From Ralstonia pickettii (GTDB taxonomy: Bacteria > Pseudomonadota > Gammaproteobacteria > Burkholderiales > Burkholderiaceae), in contig NZ_CP066771.1 of the NCBI RefSeq assembly GCF_016466415.2, forward strand, positions 3,038,001 to 3,102,000: DNA of 64,000 bases, written 5' to 3'. This document shows, one piece after another, positions 25,732-33,855 of the stretch (within the stretch, counting starts at the first letter, position 1; each line of letters begins with the position of its first letter). A program made the translations under genes and the position numbers. Below the pieces are notes generated by a model. The model searched no databases. It was not told where the DNA came from and saw only the letters and a program-made list of their open reading frames with translations.

Positions 25732-25876
25732 GAAAGTCGGGGCGATTCACTCGCCCCATGTGCGGGCGCTCTCCGTCAAAAGTTGTGTACAGCATTGCGA
25801 TACGCCGCAGCGGTAGCCAACCTCACCGGGTTGTGCCAATCGGCATGACGTTGATATCCGCTTTAGAAGGAACGCA

Positions 25877-26350
25877 ATGTCTCAGAACTTGATCTCGTTT
25901 CAACCCAGCGCCACCGACCTGACCGCCATTGACGGTGCGCTCAAGACACTGGAAGAAAAGCTCGTCGGCCTGATTGGCCTGTCAGTCGAGCAGCGCAGCA
26001 CACTCATGAAGATGGGCGACAAGTCCGAAGCGTTCTGCCGCCAGGCAGTGGAACTGCTGAGCAACAACCCCGGCGTGCTTCCCGCCAATTTCAACCTGCA
26101 GGAAATGCGACGTGACTTGGTGGGCTTTGACACACTGCGCCCTCGCCTCGCCCGCGTGGAGAAGTTGCTGGAAAGGATGCAGGATTCGCAACTGGCGATG
26201 GGCAGTGACCTGATGACGGCCGCGCTGGAGGGTTACACGTACCTGAAGGTTGCGGGCAAAGGGGAAGGGTTGGATTCGGCGCGGCGGACGTTGTCGGCGC
26301 GGTTTAGTCGGGGACCACGGAAGACGGTCGAGGAGGTGGCTGGGGAGTGA
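25877..26350 (+). CDS. Hypothetical helical protein
   Basis: The 157-residue protein starts MSQNLISFQPSATDLTAIDGAL. It is predicted to be almost all helical (GALKTLEEKLVGLIGLSVEQ, KSEAFCRQAVELLSNNPGVL, RVEKLLERMQDSQLAMGSDLM) with one cysteine. It has no membrane segment or known catalytic motif. It starts behind AAGGAACGCA, 127 bp after the IS element, and is followed by a good terminator. It is probably part of the chromosomal backbone or the island edge. Family not recognised, although small helical proteins of this style are widespread. Confidence 0.65.
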   Translation: MSQNLISFQPSATDLTAIDGALKTLEEKLVGLIGLSVEQRSTLMKMGDKSEAFCRQAVELLSNNPGVLPANFNLQEMRRDLVGFDTLRPRLARVEKLLERMQDSQLAMGSDLMTAALEGYTYLKVAGKGEGLDSARRTLSARFSRGPRKTVEEVAGE

Positions 26351-26390
26351 GGTGAGGGGTTGCTGATGGTTTGATGCGGCCTAGATGTGG

Positions 26391-26426
26391 AAAAGCCCGC
26401 GATGCTGAGAGGCTCGTGGGCTTTTT
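26391..26426 (+). terminator. Rho-independent terminator after the 25877 gene
   Basis: AAAAGCCC (26391-26398) pairs with GGGCTTTT (26418-26425), extended by CGA/TCG pairing, and ends in a T-run. It lies 41 bp after the stop codon. Confidence 0.75.
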
Positions 26427-26664
26427 GTTGAAGCGCTTTTCCCAATCTCGCCTATGAATAGGTGGAAATGCCTTCGAGCGACATTGGCAAGCCCTTCTAG
26501 TGGTGATTTCAACGCCTCTAGCCCAACCTTGCCCGGAATTTTGATCATCGGCGAATTTCTGTAAGCAAGAGGGGTAAAGGACGCTCCGGGGAGGATTTGC
26601 GTGCAACCTCGGAATGCAGGCGTAGGCACTTTGCGCATGCATACGTTGTGGGCGGCCCAGCATA

Positions 26665-26922
26665 CTACGCTCCCTCAACATACGAGCGGTAGTCGCCACA
26701 GGGGCGATTGAAAGTGAACTGGCGAGATGCCGCGCTTTGCCCGTCTCTGCTGCTGTCGTCTGGGGCTTGTTCTCGATCATCGAAGCCTAGATGAGCAATA
26801 AGGTTTTCGTTCAGCTTCTCAGCCATTGGCCGATGCTTCAAGATGTCAGCATCTACTTGCCGGACCTTCAGAAACCAAGTGCCACCGGAAAGCCACCTTA
26901 TAGATCGCGAGAATGTACCCAT
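26665..26922 (-). pseudogene. Possible IS256-type transposase fragment
   Basis: An 85-codon frame contains MAEKLNENLIAHLGFDDREQ followed by a DDSSRDGQS stretch. This recalls the E-x4-HLGY-x-G/N-RNG region near the N-terminus of IS256-family transposases, with the Arg-Asn-Gly decayed. No catalytic domain follows. The remaining bases of this 493-bp gap (26428-26920) hold no other convincing gene. The promoter of the DUF6602 gene must lie in its right part. Confidence 0.3.
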
Positions 26923-28276
26923 GCAAACAGCAAGAAAAACACGAAAAAGGCTTACTGCGCAGGAACGTGAAGAGAAAAAAGCCTTCGCCGAAAGAGAGAA
27001 AAATCTAAAAGCCTACTTCGCAGACAGGTCTGCGCGAGCGATCGCACTTCGATCTAAAGATCGGGAGTTTCACGGCTTAGAGCGTGAACTTAAGGATGCT
27101 CAGAAGAACGTGATTGAGGCTTTCGAGAAGACAAAAAAAATCAAGCATCCTCGTGATGTGGGTACTGCACGAGAAGAAATTGTCCGAACGTTTCTGACGC
27201 GAACCGGCCTGCTTCCCGCTAGATATGCTGTCTCCGACACTAGCGTTCGTGTCGCATCGACGACCGGGCATCTGAGTAAAGAGCTTGACCTTCTCATTAT
27301 TGACTCGCTCGACTCCATTTCCTTGATGCGTGAGGATCGAGTTTACGATGTATTTCCCGTGGAAGTTGCATACGGGACGATTCAAGTTAAATCAAAGGCT
27401 ACAAAAAAAGATATACGCGACGGACTCCTTAACATTGCATCTTTTAAAAGCTTAAAACGTCACAGCTCGCACCTGCATCAAATCCAAATCGGTATGCCAA
27501 AATGCCAAAGCGGATTTGGCATTCTGTTTGCATTTGACACTGATTTGGATTGGGTTGCGATTGTTGCTGAACTCACCGATTTTGCTCGCGAAACACCCAG
27601 CAAGAATTTATGTAATGCCGTTGTAATTTTAACCAAGGGAATATTATTCTTTGGTGACGACAAGCAGGTGGCGCTCTCAAATTCGTCGCTGACAGCCCTA
27701 ACTGAGCCCTTGGTCCATGAAAGGCCTGATCGTGATGATACGTGCCTATATGGCTTTTACAGCATTCTGATGGAGCTTTTGGCCGGAACGGCTGTTGAAC
27801 CCGCCCCCATCCAACAATATTTCCGACTTCCTTTGACCGCAGGTCCGTACTCCTACGAGTATGAATTCGGCAGTCTTGTTGAATATGACGTATGTGAGAA
27901 GCATGGAGATTTTCAGAGAAAATTCACTGAGCAAAAATTAGAGTCCGTCATTAACTGGTGCAAAGAAAAATCAAAGCCGACAAATTGGATTCGCGCGATA
28001 GATATAGCCTATGGTCGACCCGGAGACAATGAGGAGGCATATAAGCGTCAGCCAGGGGAGGTTCTAATCTACAACCCTAACGATTTGCCACTCAGCGACG
28101 TTTTGGTCATGGATCAGAAAATGAACAGCGAATCCGGCGTAGTGGCCATAAAACGCAATGCTTTTGACGCCATCAGATCAGACGGGCTGACATTTTGGAT
28201 CCCCTACTACTATCAAATCTCTGAGGATTTGATTTCTACCTGTCCTAAGTGTGCGCGGGAAGAAGAAAAAAGTTGA
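26921..28276 (+). CDS. DUF6602-like protein with PD-(D/E)xK-type nuclease features
   Basis: The 451-residue protein has a basic, charged helical N-terminus (residues 1-75). Residues 80-160 hold GTAREEIVRTFL (E85/E86), SKELDLLIID (D123) and FPVEVAYGTIQVKSK (E148, K157). This is the acid-acid-QxK order of a restriction-endonuclease-like core, as in DUF6602 proteins of defence loci. The usual ExK acid is Gln here. The C-terminus ends CPKCAREEEKS. GC content and codon use are clearly lower than in the surroundings, a sign of transfer. ATG 26921 is chosen; the frame opens 78 bp earlier without a ribosome site. The defence role is inferred from family and neighbours. Confidence 0.6.
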   Translation: MQTARKTRKRLTAQEREEKKAFAEREKNLKAYFADRSARAIALRSKDREFHGLERELKDAQKNVIEAFEKTKKIKHPRDVGTAREEIVRTFLTRTGLLPARYAVSDTSVRVASTTGHLSKELDLLIIDSLDSISLMREDRVYDVFPVEVAYGTIQVKSKATKKDIRDGLLNIASFKSLKRHSSHLHQIQIGMPKCQSGFGILFAFDTDLDWVAIVAELTDFARETPSKNLCNAVVILTKGILFFGDDKQVALSNSSLTALTEPLVHERPDRDDTCLYGFYSILMELLAGTAVEPAPIQQYFRLPLTAGPYSYEYEFGSLVEYDVCEKHGDFQRKFTEQKLESVINWCKEKSKPTNWIRAIDIAYGRPGDNEEAYKRQPGEVLIYNPNDLPLSDVLVMDQKMNSESGVVAIKRNAFDAIRSDGLTFWIPYYYQISEDLISTCPKCAREEEKS

Positions 28277-28456
28277 ACGCGTCCCGAATAGACCTTTCGG
28301 TTCTGCTTTTTGCCCACTAAGTGCGCTGCACGGGGGCAAGGGGGCATATGGCTATGCCTCCAATAACACCCCACCGCTGAGCCTCGCGGAACAACTACGC
28401 CCCTGTCGCTTACAGCATAAATAGCGCAGTCAATGGCACGGCGACCGCTACGACCT

Positions 28457-29125
28457 CTAGGAAAGGGGAGCCACCACGCGAAGCGCTTCTAGCTTCTGCA
28501 GCCACCCATCAAAATGCGGGCAAGCCGCACGCATGGTGTCCAGCCCAATGTCGCACGCAATCAATGGTCCATGGAACGTCTTTTGATAACCCTGCCAAGC
28601 CGACAGGATGCGTTTGGAAGGAGCTGTAAGGGGACTGTCATTGATGTCCTCCGGCAAAGTTGTCCTCCGCACTGCACGCAACGGTTCCAGAACGGAATCA
28701 TCATCGGTCCACTGCTCAAAGGTTTCAATCTGGACGAACAGTAACGCCTCGAACTCGTGAACGAGCAGGTTGGGGATGAAGTTGCGTTGCCCGATGCTCT
28801 TGGCAAGTTCTGTTTCCAAAAACTCTGCCTTGCGCTGTCCACTCATCCCAGCAGGATAGGCCGCACTGCTCTTACCGGGAAAATCGTCCGGTAGCGCGTA
28901 TAAGTCAAACAGCGTGGTGACGTGCGCACCATTGTCTTGCTTACAGAGTTTTTCGATCTGGGGCTTTATCTTGGCAAAGCTGACCACACCACCGCGATAG
29001 CCAGGGCTGGTGCTAACAATGATGGGCGTAAGGTAGAGCCCCATCCGCGCATAGTGAGGCACTAGCAATTCGTTAACGAAGGCCTCTTCCGTTTGGCCCT
29101 CTACGAGCAGATAGACGCGACTCAT
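28457..29125 (-). CDS. DUF4276 TOPRIM-like protein (AriB-like)
   Basis: The 222-residue protein starts MSRVYLLVEGQTEEAFVNEL. The VEGQTEE segment with E9, the acid D74 in TTLFDLYALPDDFPG and the HEFEALLF motif (H123-F130) are the marks of DUF4276, a TOPRIM-related nuclease-like family. It overlaps the stop of the upstream AAA ATPase gene by four bases (ATGA), so the two are made together. An ATPase plus DUF4276 pair is the composition of PARIS, where AriB is held by AriA and released on sensing phage anti-restriction proteins to cleave tRNA. Similar pairs of other subtypes exist, so the exact system is uncertain. Confidence 0.7.
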   Translation of the reverse strand: MSRVYLLVEGQTEEAFVNELLVPHYARMGLYLTPIIVSTSPGYRGGVVSFAKIKPQIEKLCKQDNGAHVTTLFDLYALPDDFPGKSSAAYPAGMSGQRKAEFLETELAKSIGQRNFIPNLLVHEFEALLFVQIETFEQWTDDDSVLEPLRAVRRTTLPEDINDSPLTAPSKRILSAWQGYQKTFHGPLIACDIGLDTMRAACPHFDGWLQKLEALRVVAPLS

Positions 29126-30222
29126 CGCCCAGGCCTGCCACCGAGGAGGTTCTTCTTCCACAAGTCCCCAAGGCTGTATTCAGCCAGCCATTCAGACAGC
29201 GCCTGGGCATCCGGTCGCGCAAAGCTGGACGCCCCACCTCGCTTGTCGACCACTATCAGATCTTCTGCGTCAAACTCGTTGACCAACTCCACGGATTGGG
29301 TCGAGACGATCAATTGATGCTTCTGCGATGCAGATTTCATCAACCCGGCTAGTACGCTGACTGCAAACGGATGTAGCCCCAGTTCCGGCTCGTCGATCAA
29401 GATGGCTGCCGGCATGAAGTCTTCCGGCTGAAGCAACACAGTGGCTAGGCAAATGAACCGCAGTGTGCCGTCGGACAAAGCACTGGCAGTGAACGGCTCG
29501 TCTTGGCCCTGCTCCGTCCATTCGAGTTGAATCTTTTCCTTGTTGTCGACAGTAGGCCTTAGATGAAAGTCGCCGAAGAAAGGCGCAACCAAGCGAATCG
29601 CCTTGACGATACGCTGGTAGTGTTCGTCGTGATGGTTCTTCAACCGCAGGAGAAAGGCCGCCAGATTACGAGCATCATCACGCAGATACTCGTTGTCGTT
29701 AACGTTATGGATCTGTTTGACAAGAGCACTGCCGCTGGTGTCATGGAAGTGGTACAGGCGCCAACTGCGCATAGCAGGGACGACGAAATCCCAGATCATT
29801 CCATGGTGGCGCCGCTCCTTGTAATGAGTTTCAAAATGACCTGAGGCGGGATGCCAGTCTCCACGCATGTTCCACCATAGCGCCTCATGAGCAAACATCA
29901 TCCGATTATCTTGAGTGGGCCGTAGCGTGAACTGGTATCCGTTGTTACCGAAGTACAGCTCAGCCCGCAGTTCTTCTGTCTTCTTGCGCCCATAGTGCAG
30001 CAAAGCATCCGGACCACCAGCCAATCCGACGGCGGTTTGCAACTGCTGATCCAGGATGCGGTTTATCAGACGAAAGAACCCGATGAAATTGGATTTGCCC
30101 GCGCCGTTGGCGCCAATCAGTACGTTGAGTCGCCCCAGTTCCAGATCGCATTCAGCGATGGATTTGTATCCATGCAAAACAAGTCGCGAGATTTGATCCG
30201 AGTCGTTAACGTACTTCATCAT
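29122..30222 (-). CDS. AAA (ABC/OLD-like) ATPase, AriA-like partner of DUF4276
   Basis: The 366-residue RecF/SMC-like ATPase has Walker A GANGAGKS at 37-44, a signature-like ALSDGTLRF at 248-256 and Walker B AAILIDEPELGLHP at 272-285. The switch histidine region (LIVSTQSVELVNEF) follows. These are AAA_21/AAA_15 features of OLD-type and AriA ATPases. It lacks a C-terminal TOPRIM domain; that activity is supplied by the DUF4276 gene overlapping its stop. The start MMKYVNDSDQ at 30222 has GAGAAAGG upstream and is preferred over a frame opening 30 bp earlier. It is transcribed away from the integrase remnant and tRNA-Ala. Confidence 0.75.
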   Translation of the reverse strand: MMKYVNDSDQISRLVLHGYKSIAECDLELGRLNVLIGANGAGKSNFIGFFRLINRILDQQLQTAVGLAGGPDALLHYGRKKTEELRAELYFGNNGYQFTLRPTQDNRMMFAHEALWWNMRGDWHPASGHFETHYKERRHHGMIWDFVVPAMRSWRLYHFHDTSGSALVKQIHNVNDNEYLRDDARNLAAFLLRLKNHHDEHYQRIVKAIRLVAPFFGDFHLRPTVDNKEKIQLEWTEQGQDEPFTASALSDGTLRFICLATVLLQPEDFMPAAILIDEPELGLHPFAVSVLAGLMKSASQKHQLIVSTQSVELVNEFDAEDLIVVDKRGGASSFARPDAQALSEWLAEYSLGDLWKKNLLGGRPGR

Positions 30223-30475
30223 TGTCGATGCCTTTCTCGTTCCGCCCAACACTCATTGCGACAACCGCCACGGCTCGCCGAGGTTGAAAAGCCGCAAGAC
30301 TTCAATTTCAGGTCGCTCATTTGCGCTATTGCTGCCTATGGCAGCTCACGTGCAGGGAACCGAGCGATTTTAGCTCGCCGATGCTACGTGCAACCAAAGA
30401 TGCACCGCCCAGCATCCGTTCGCCCCGACCAGCCCCACCCTCTGCAGACCGCATCACTCAACGCGCTCCATGTAC

Positions 30476-30643
30476 CTAGACGCAAAGCGCCAGCCGCTTC
30501 TCCTTGCCAGTAAACCGGTCCTTGAGCTGCCCATATTTGGCGCCTGCCCGGGAGACTTCCAAGTACATGCCCGCCACGTCAGCCAGCTGGTAGGTCTTAT
30601 CGCTCGGCCGCGCACCACGGATTTCAACATCGGTCAGGGGCAT
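30476..30643 (-). pseudogene. N-terminal remnant of a P4-type tyrosine integrase
   Basis: MPLTDVEIRGARPSDKTYQL and then ADVAGMYLEVSRAGAKYGQL, KDRFTGKEKRLAL match the DUF4102 arm-binding domain that begins P4-like integrases, which usually read YWRLKYRF-GKEKxLALG. The frame stops after 55 codons and no catalytic domain follows. It lies 182 bp from the 3' end of tRNA-Ala, pointing away from it, which is where such integrases sit after insertion. The stretch 30223-30475 on its left shows nothing else recognisable. Confidence 0.75.
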
Positions 30644-30761
30644 TCCGGTCTTCATGGTGGCATCAATCTGCGCGGCTTCCAAAGTGCCCCCAACAATGCC
30701 CCACATGCCCCCGGGTGCCCCCGGATGTCAATGGATCAAGCCAGACGCGCAGGAACAAAAA

Positions 30762-30789
30762 ACCCCGCAAACCTTGATGTTTGCGGGGT
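30762..30789 (-). terminator. Rho-independent terminator of tRNA-Ala
   Basis: ACCCCGCAAAC (30789-30779 on the minus strand) pairs perfectly with GTTTGCGGGGT (30772-30762) and runs into TTTTTTG. It lies 36 bp downstream of the tRNA 3' end. Confidence 0.85.
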
Positions 30790-30824
30790 CTTCAGACCAT
30801 CCCAGGTGCTGCTGGAAGTGTTTT

Positions 30825-30900
<76 letters not shown>

Positions 30901-30948
30901 GTGGAAGATGAGTCTACCCGAACTCCCCGGGCGCTTTCAATCGGGGGG

Positions 30949-32670
30949 TCAACCCGCGTTTTCCATGCCCGGATTGCCTTCCATGCCGATAATGCGCGGC
31001 GTGTTCAGCGGCCTTGCGGTCACTTCGCGCTGGTCGCGCAGCCAGTCGGCCAGCACGTCCCACACGGGGCGGCCGCCCGCCTTGCGGGCTTCGGGCGATA
31101 CGGCGGCCCAGCCGGCCACTTTGTAGCGGCGGTCGGCGTCGATGGGCTTGCCGTCACCCGGCCCCAGGCGCATGTCGGTAATGCGCTGGCCCATGGGCTT
31201 CATCGGGTCGATGGTGTAGCGCAGGCCGCCGGTGCGCACCATGTCGCCGCCCTGCTGGTAGTACGGGTCTGGGTTGAACAGGTTGTCGGCCACGTCTTCC
31301 AGCACGGTCTTGATGGTGGCGCCGGTCATCTCGGTCAGCGTGGTGGCCGGGTACGTGATGGCAGTCTGGGCCATCAGCGCTTCCATGGTCAGGGCCTCGC
31401 CGGGCAGCAGCGTGGTGCCCCAGCGGAAGCCGGGCGAGAAGGCAATCTCGGCGCCCTGCGCGTGCATCAGCCCATCGACGATGAGCTGGTCGAACGTGCC
31501 GTTGAAGTTGCCGCGCCGGTACAGCAGGCCGCGGTTGGTGGCGAGCGTTTCGCCCAGCTTGTCTTTGTACGGCGCGCGCACGCGGTCAATCAGCGCCGTC
31601 ATGGCCGGGTCGGGCGGCAGCAGATCGGCAAACACGGGCAGCAACGTGTAGCGGATGTCGCGCACGGTGCCGCCGCGCACATCCAGATCGAGCACACCGA
31701 CAAACTTGCCGTTGGCGCCCGCGTTGGTCACGAGCGTCACGCCGCCCGGGTTGCTGACCTTGACAGGCGCGGGCACGGCATCGTGCGTATGCCCGCCCAG
31801 GATGGCGTCCAACCCGCGCACGCGCGAGGCGAGCTTGAGGTCGACATCCATGCCGTTGTGCGAGAGCAGCACGACCACCTTGGCGCCCTTGCCGCGCGCC
31901 TCGTCAATCATCTTCTGCAGCCGTTCTTCCTGAATGCCGAAGGTCCAGTCAGGCGTGAAATCCGCCGGGTGCGCAATGGGCGTGTACGGAAACGCCTGCC
32001 CAGTGATGGCGACCGGCACGCCGTTCAGCTCGCGCAGCACGTACGGGTCGAACACCGGGTCACCAAAGTCGGCGGTCTGGATGTTTTGCGCGACAAAGGC
32101 GACCTTGTTCTTGAAGTCGTGATCGACCACGTGGCGCACGCGGTCGGCGCCGTAGGTCATCTCCCAATGCGGGGTCATGACGTCCACGCCCAGCGCGAGG
32201 GCGGCGTCGACCATGTCCTGGCCGTTGGTCCACAACGCGGTGGCGGAGCCCTGCCAGGTGTCGCCGCCGTCCAGCAGCAGCGCATTGGGGCGCGTGGCCC
32301 GCAGGCGCTTGATGAGCGTGGCCAGATGCGCGAAGCCGCCCATGCGGCCGTAGCGGCGCGCGGCCTCGGTAAAGTCGAGTGACGTAAGCGCGTGCGCGGC
32401 GCGCGAGCCCGGCGCGATGCCGTACCGCTTGAGCAACGCGTGCCCCACCAGATGCGGCGGCTGCCCGGCCCATTGCGCCACGCCCAGGTTGACGCTGGGC
32501 TCGCGGTATTCGATGGGCAGCAACTGCGCGTGGCAGTCGGTGAAGTGCAGCAGGTGGACGTTGCCGAAAGGGGGTACGTCGTAGCTGAACGTATCGGCGT
32601 GCGCGTCGGTCAGGCGCAGGCCGGCGGCTGCGGCAATCGCCAGGGCTTGAACGAATTCGCGGCGGTTCAT
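30949..32670 (-). CDS. soxB: Thiosulfohydrolase SoxB
   Basis: The 573-residue periplasmic enzyme of thiosulfate oxidation hydrolyses the terminal sulfone from SoxY-bound cysteine-thiosulfonate, releasing sulfate. The twin-arginine signal MNRREFVQALAIAAAAGLRL is followed by a 5'-nucleotidase-type metal domain: FTDCHAQ (D45, H47), LLLDGGDTWQGS, TPHWEMTYG and ILGGHTHD, which bind two Mn ions. The C-terminal lobe closes the site. The open frame runs far upstream across soxW, but ATG 32670 overlaps the soxW stop as ATGA and gives the proper Tat signal. It is last in the soxYZ-dsrE-soxAXWB run. Confidence 0.95.
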   Translation of the reverse strand: MNRREFVQALAIAAAAGLRLTDAHADTFSYDVPPFGNVHLLHFTDCHAQLLPIEYREPSVNLGVAQWAGQPPHLVGHALLKRYGIAPGSRAAHALTSLDFTEAARRYGRMGGFAHLATLIKRLRATRPNALLLDGGDTWQGSATALWTNGQDMVDAALALGVDVMTPHWEMTYGADRVRHVVDHDFKNKVAFVAQNIQTADFGDPVFDPYVLRELNGVPVAITGQAFPYTPIAHPADFTPDWTFGIQEERLQKMIDEARGKGAKVVVLLSHNGMDVDLKLASRVRGLDAILGGHTHDAVPAPVKVSNPGGVTLVTNAGANGKFVGVLDLDVRGGTVRDIRYTLLPVFADLLPPDPAMTALIDRVRAPYKDKLGETLATNRGLLYRRGNFNGTFDQLIVDGLMHAQGAEIAFSPGFRWGTTLLPGEALTMEALMAQTAITYPATTLTEMTGATIKTVLEDVADNLFNPDPYYQQGGDMVRTGGLRYTIDPMKPMGQRITDMRLGPGDGKPIDADRRYKVAGWAAVSPEARKAGGRPVWDVLADWLRDQREVTARPLNTPRIIGMEGNPGMENAG

Positions 32671-33167
32671 TGCTTGGGGCTGTGCGCGTAGCGTGCGAGG
32701 TCGGCCACGTCGTCTTCCAGCATCTCGCCGACTTCCTTGCGCGCCACGCGGCCCTCGGCGTCGAGCACGAGCAGTTCGGGCAGGCCCTTGCGCGGGCCGG
32801 TGGCGGCGCACAGCGCGTCGGTTTCCATCGTCACCGGGAAGGTGAAGCCGCGCTTGGCGACGTAGTCCTTCGCAAGCTGCGGGTTGGCATCGATGCTGAT
32901 GGTGAGGATGCGCAGGTCCGTGCCGCGCGTGGCGTCGTAGAGCTTTTGCAGACGCGGGTTCTGCAGCGCGCAGAACGGGCACCACGACGCCCACGTGGCG
33001 ATGATGACGGGGTGCCCCCGCCATGCATCGCCCGGCACGCGCGTGCCGTCGAGCAACTGAACCTCGGGCAGCGCCACCACATCGCCCACTTCGACGGCCT
33101 GCACGGTGCTTGCGGCAAACACCATCGCCGCTGCCGTCCACATCAGGAACCGTCGAAGCGTGTGCAT
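32667..33167 (-). CDS. soxW: Periplasmic thioredoxin of the sox cluster (SoxW-like)
   Basis: The 166-residue TlpA-like protein has a signal peptide (to about residue 24, STVQA) and the thioredoxin active site WASWCPFC (C63, C66). The cis-Pro region ATGPRKGLPELLV is present. SoxW proteins keep SoxY or other sox cysteines reduced in the periplasm. It overlaps soxB by four bases (ATGA) and follows soxX by 12 bp, so it is part of the operon. Assignment as SoxW rather than another TlpA relative is based on context. Confidence 0.8.
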   Translation of the reverse strand: MHTLRRFLMWTAAAMVFAASTVQAVEVGDVVALPEVQLLDGTRVPGDAWRGHPVIIATWASWCPFCALQNPRLQKLYDATRGTDLRILTISIDANPQLAKDYVAKRGFTFPVTMETDALCAATGPRKGLPELLVLDAEGRVARKEVGEMLEDDVADLARYAHSPKQ

Positions 33168-33179
33168 GGCGTTATGAGG

Positions 33180-33839
33180 TCACTGGTTGACGGGAGATGC
33201 CGGATCGAACAACAGCGCCATCACGTCGCGAATCTGCTGCTCGGTCAGGATGCCCTTGTGCCCGAAGCGCGGCATGTTGGAGCACGCCGCATACGCGTTG
33301 GAGTTGTAGATCTTGCCCCACGTGTAGCGCAGGATCGCCTCCGAATCGCCGCGCAGCTTGCCGTACTGGTACAGCGAGGGGCCGATGGTGCCGTACGACA
33401 GTTCGTCTTTCGACAGGCGGTGGCAGGCGTAGCAATTGGCGCCGTTCACAGTGCCAGCCGGGTCGGAGAACTGCATGCCGCGGCCGCTCTGCGCGGTCTT
33501 CTCGCCTTCCTTCCAGTCGCCCAGCCAGGTGTTGTCTGCCGGGTAGTGGATGGTCTTGAATTGCGCGTCTTCCAGCTTCTTTGCCACGGCGGCGGGCACG
33601 GCGTTACGGTCGGCAAACTGGCTGCAGACCTTTTGCACGTCGTCGCGCTCGGTCACGCCTTCCACGGTGGCCGGGCCCTTGGAGACAAAGCTCTCCTGGA
33701 TGACCTTGGCGAGGGCCGCGTCGGCCTTGGCTTCGGGCTTGGGTGCGGTGACGGCCTTGGCGGCGTCGGCTGCCTGCGCGGTGCCGGCGGCCAGCGCCAA
33801 TGTGAGCGCCGTCAGAACGATGGGGGTCAGTCGGGTCAT
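33180..33839 (-). CDS. soxX: SoxX c-type cytochrome subunit
   Basis: The 219-residue protein is part of SoxAX, which couples thiosulfate to the SoxY cysteine and passes electrons to cytochrome c. The signal peptide ends near TAQAADA. The single heme motif CYACH (C136, C139, H140) and the Met190 ligand region (ACSNMPRFGHKG) are present. An N-terminal extension of about 100 residues before the cytochrome domain (AALAKVIQESFVSKGPATVE) is longer than in the shortest SoxX but typical of beta-proteobacteria. The start MTRLTPIV at 33839 has TGAGG six bases upstream; an ATG at 33851 is the alternative. Confidence 0.93.
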   Translation of the reverse strand: MTRLTPIVLTALTLALAAGTAQAADAAKAVTAPKPEAKADAALAKVIQESFVSKGPATVEGVTERDDVQKVCSQFADRNAVPAAVAKKLEDAQFKTIHYPADNTWLGDWKEGEKTAQSGRGMQFSDPAGTVNGANCYACHRLSKDELSYGTIGPSLYQYGKLRGDSEAILRYTWGKIYNSNAYAACSNMPRFGHKGILTEQQIRDVMALLFDPASPVNQ

Positions 33840-33855
33840 GCGTGGCCTCATCGTG

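Larger units (their letters stand above)
24518..25749 (+). mobile_element. Complete IS3-family insertion sequence
   Basis: The 1232-bp element has imperfect terminal inverted repeats. The left end reads TGAATCGCCCCGGCCCCAGT and the right end, reversed, TGAATCGCCCCGACTTTCCT; both continue with AGACACC one base later. It encodes an OrfA (helix-turn-helix, leucine zipper) and OrfB (DDE integrase) in the IS3 arrangement. Both frames are intact, so it may be active. No 3-4 bp target duplication is seen at the edges (GGG left, CTC right). That may mean that the ends are drawn one base off, or that the flanks were rearranged. The subgroup looks like IS51/IS407, but this was not tested. Confidence 0.92.

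Noticed and set aside
32671-33141. Upstream extension of the soxB frame
   Set aside because: It crosses soxW in another frame; the Tat signal and the ATGA overlap fix the soxB start at 32670.
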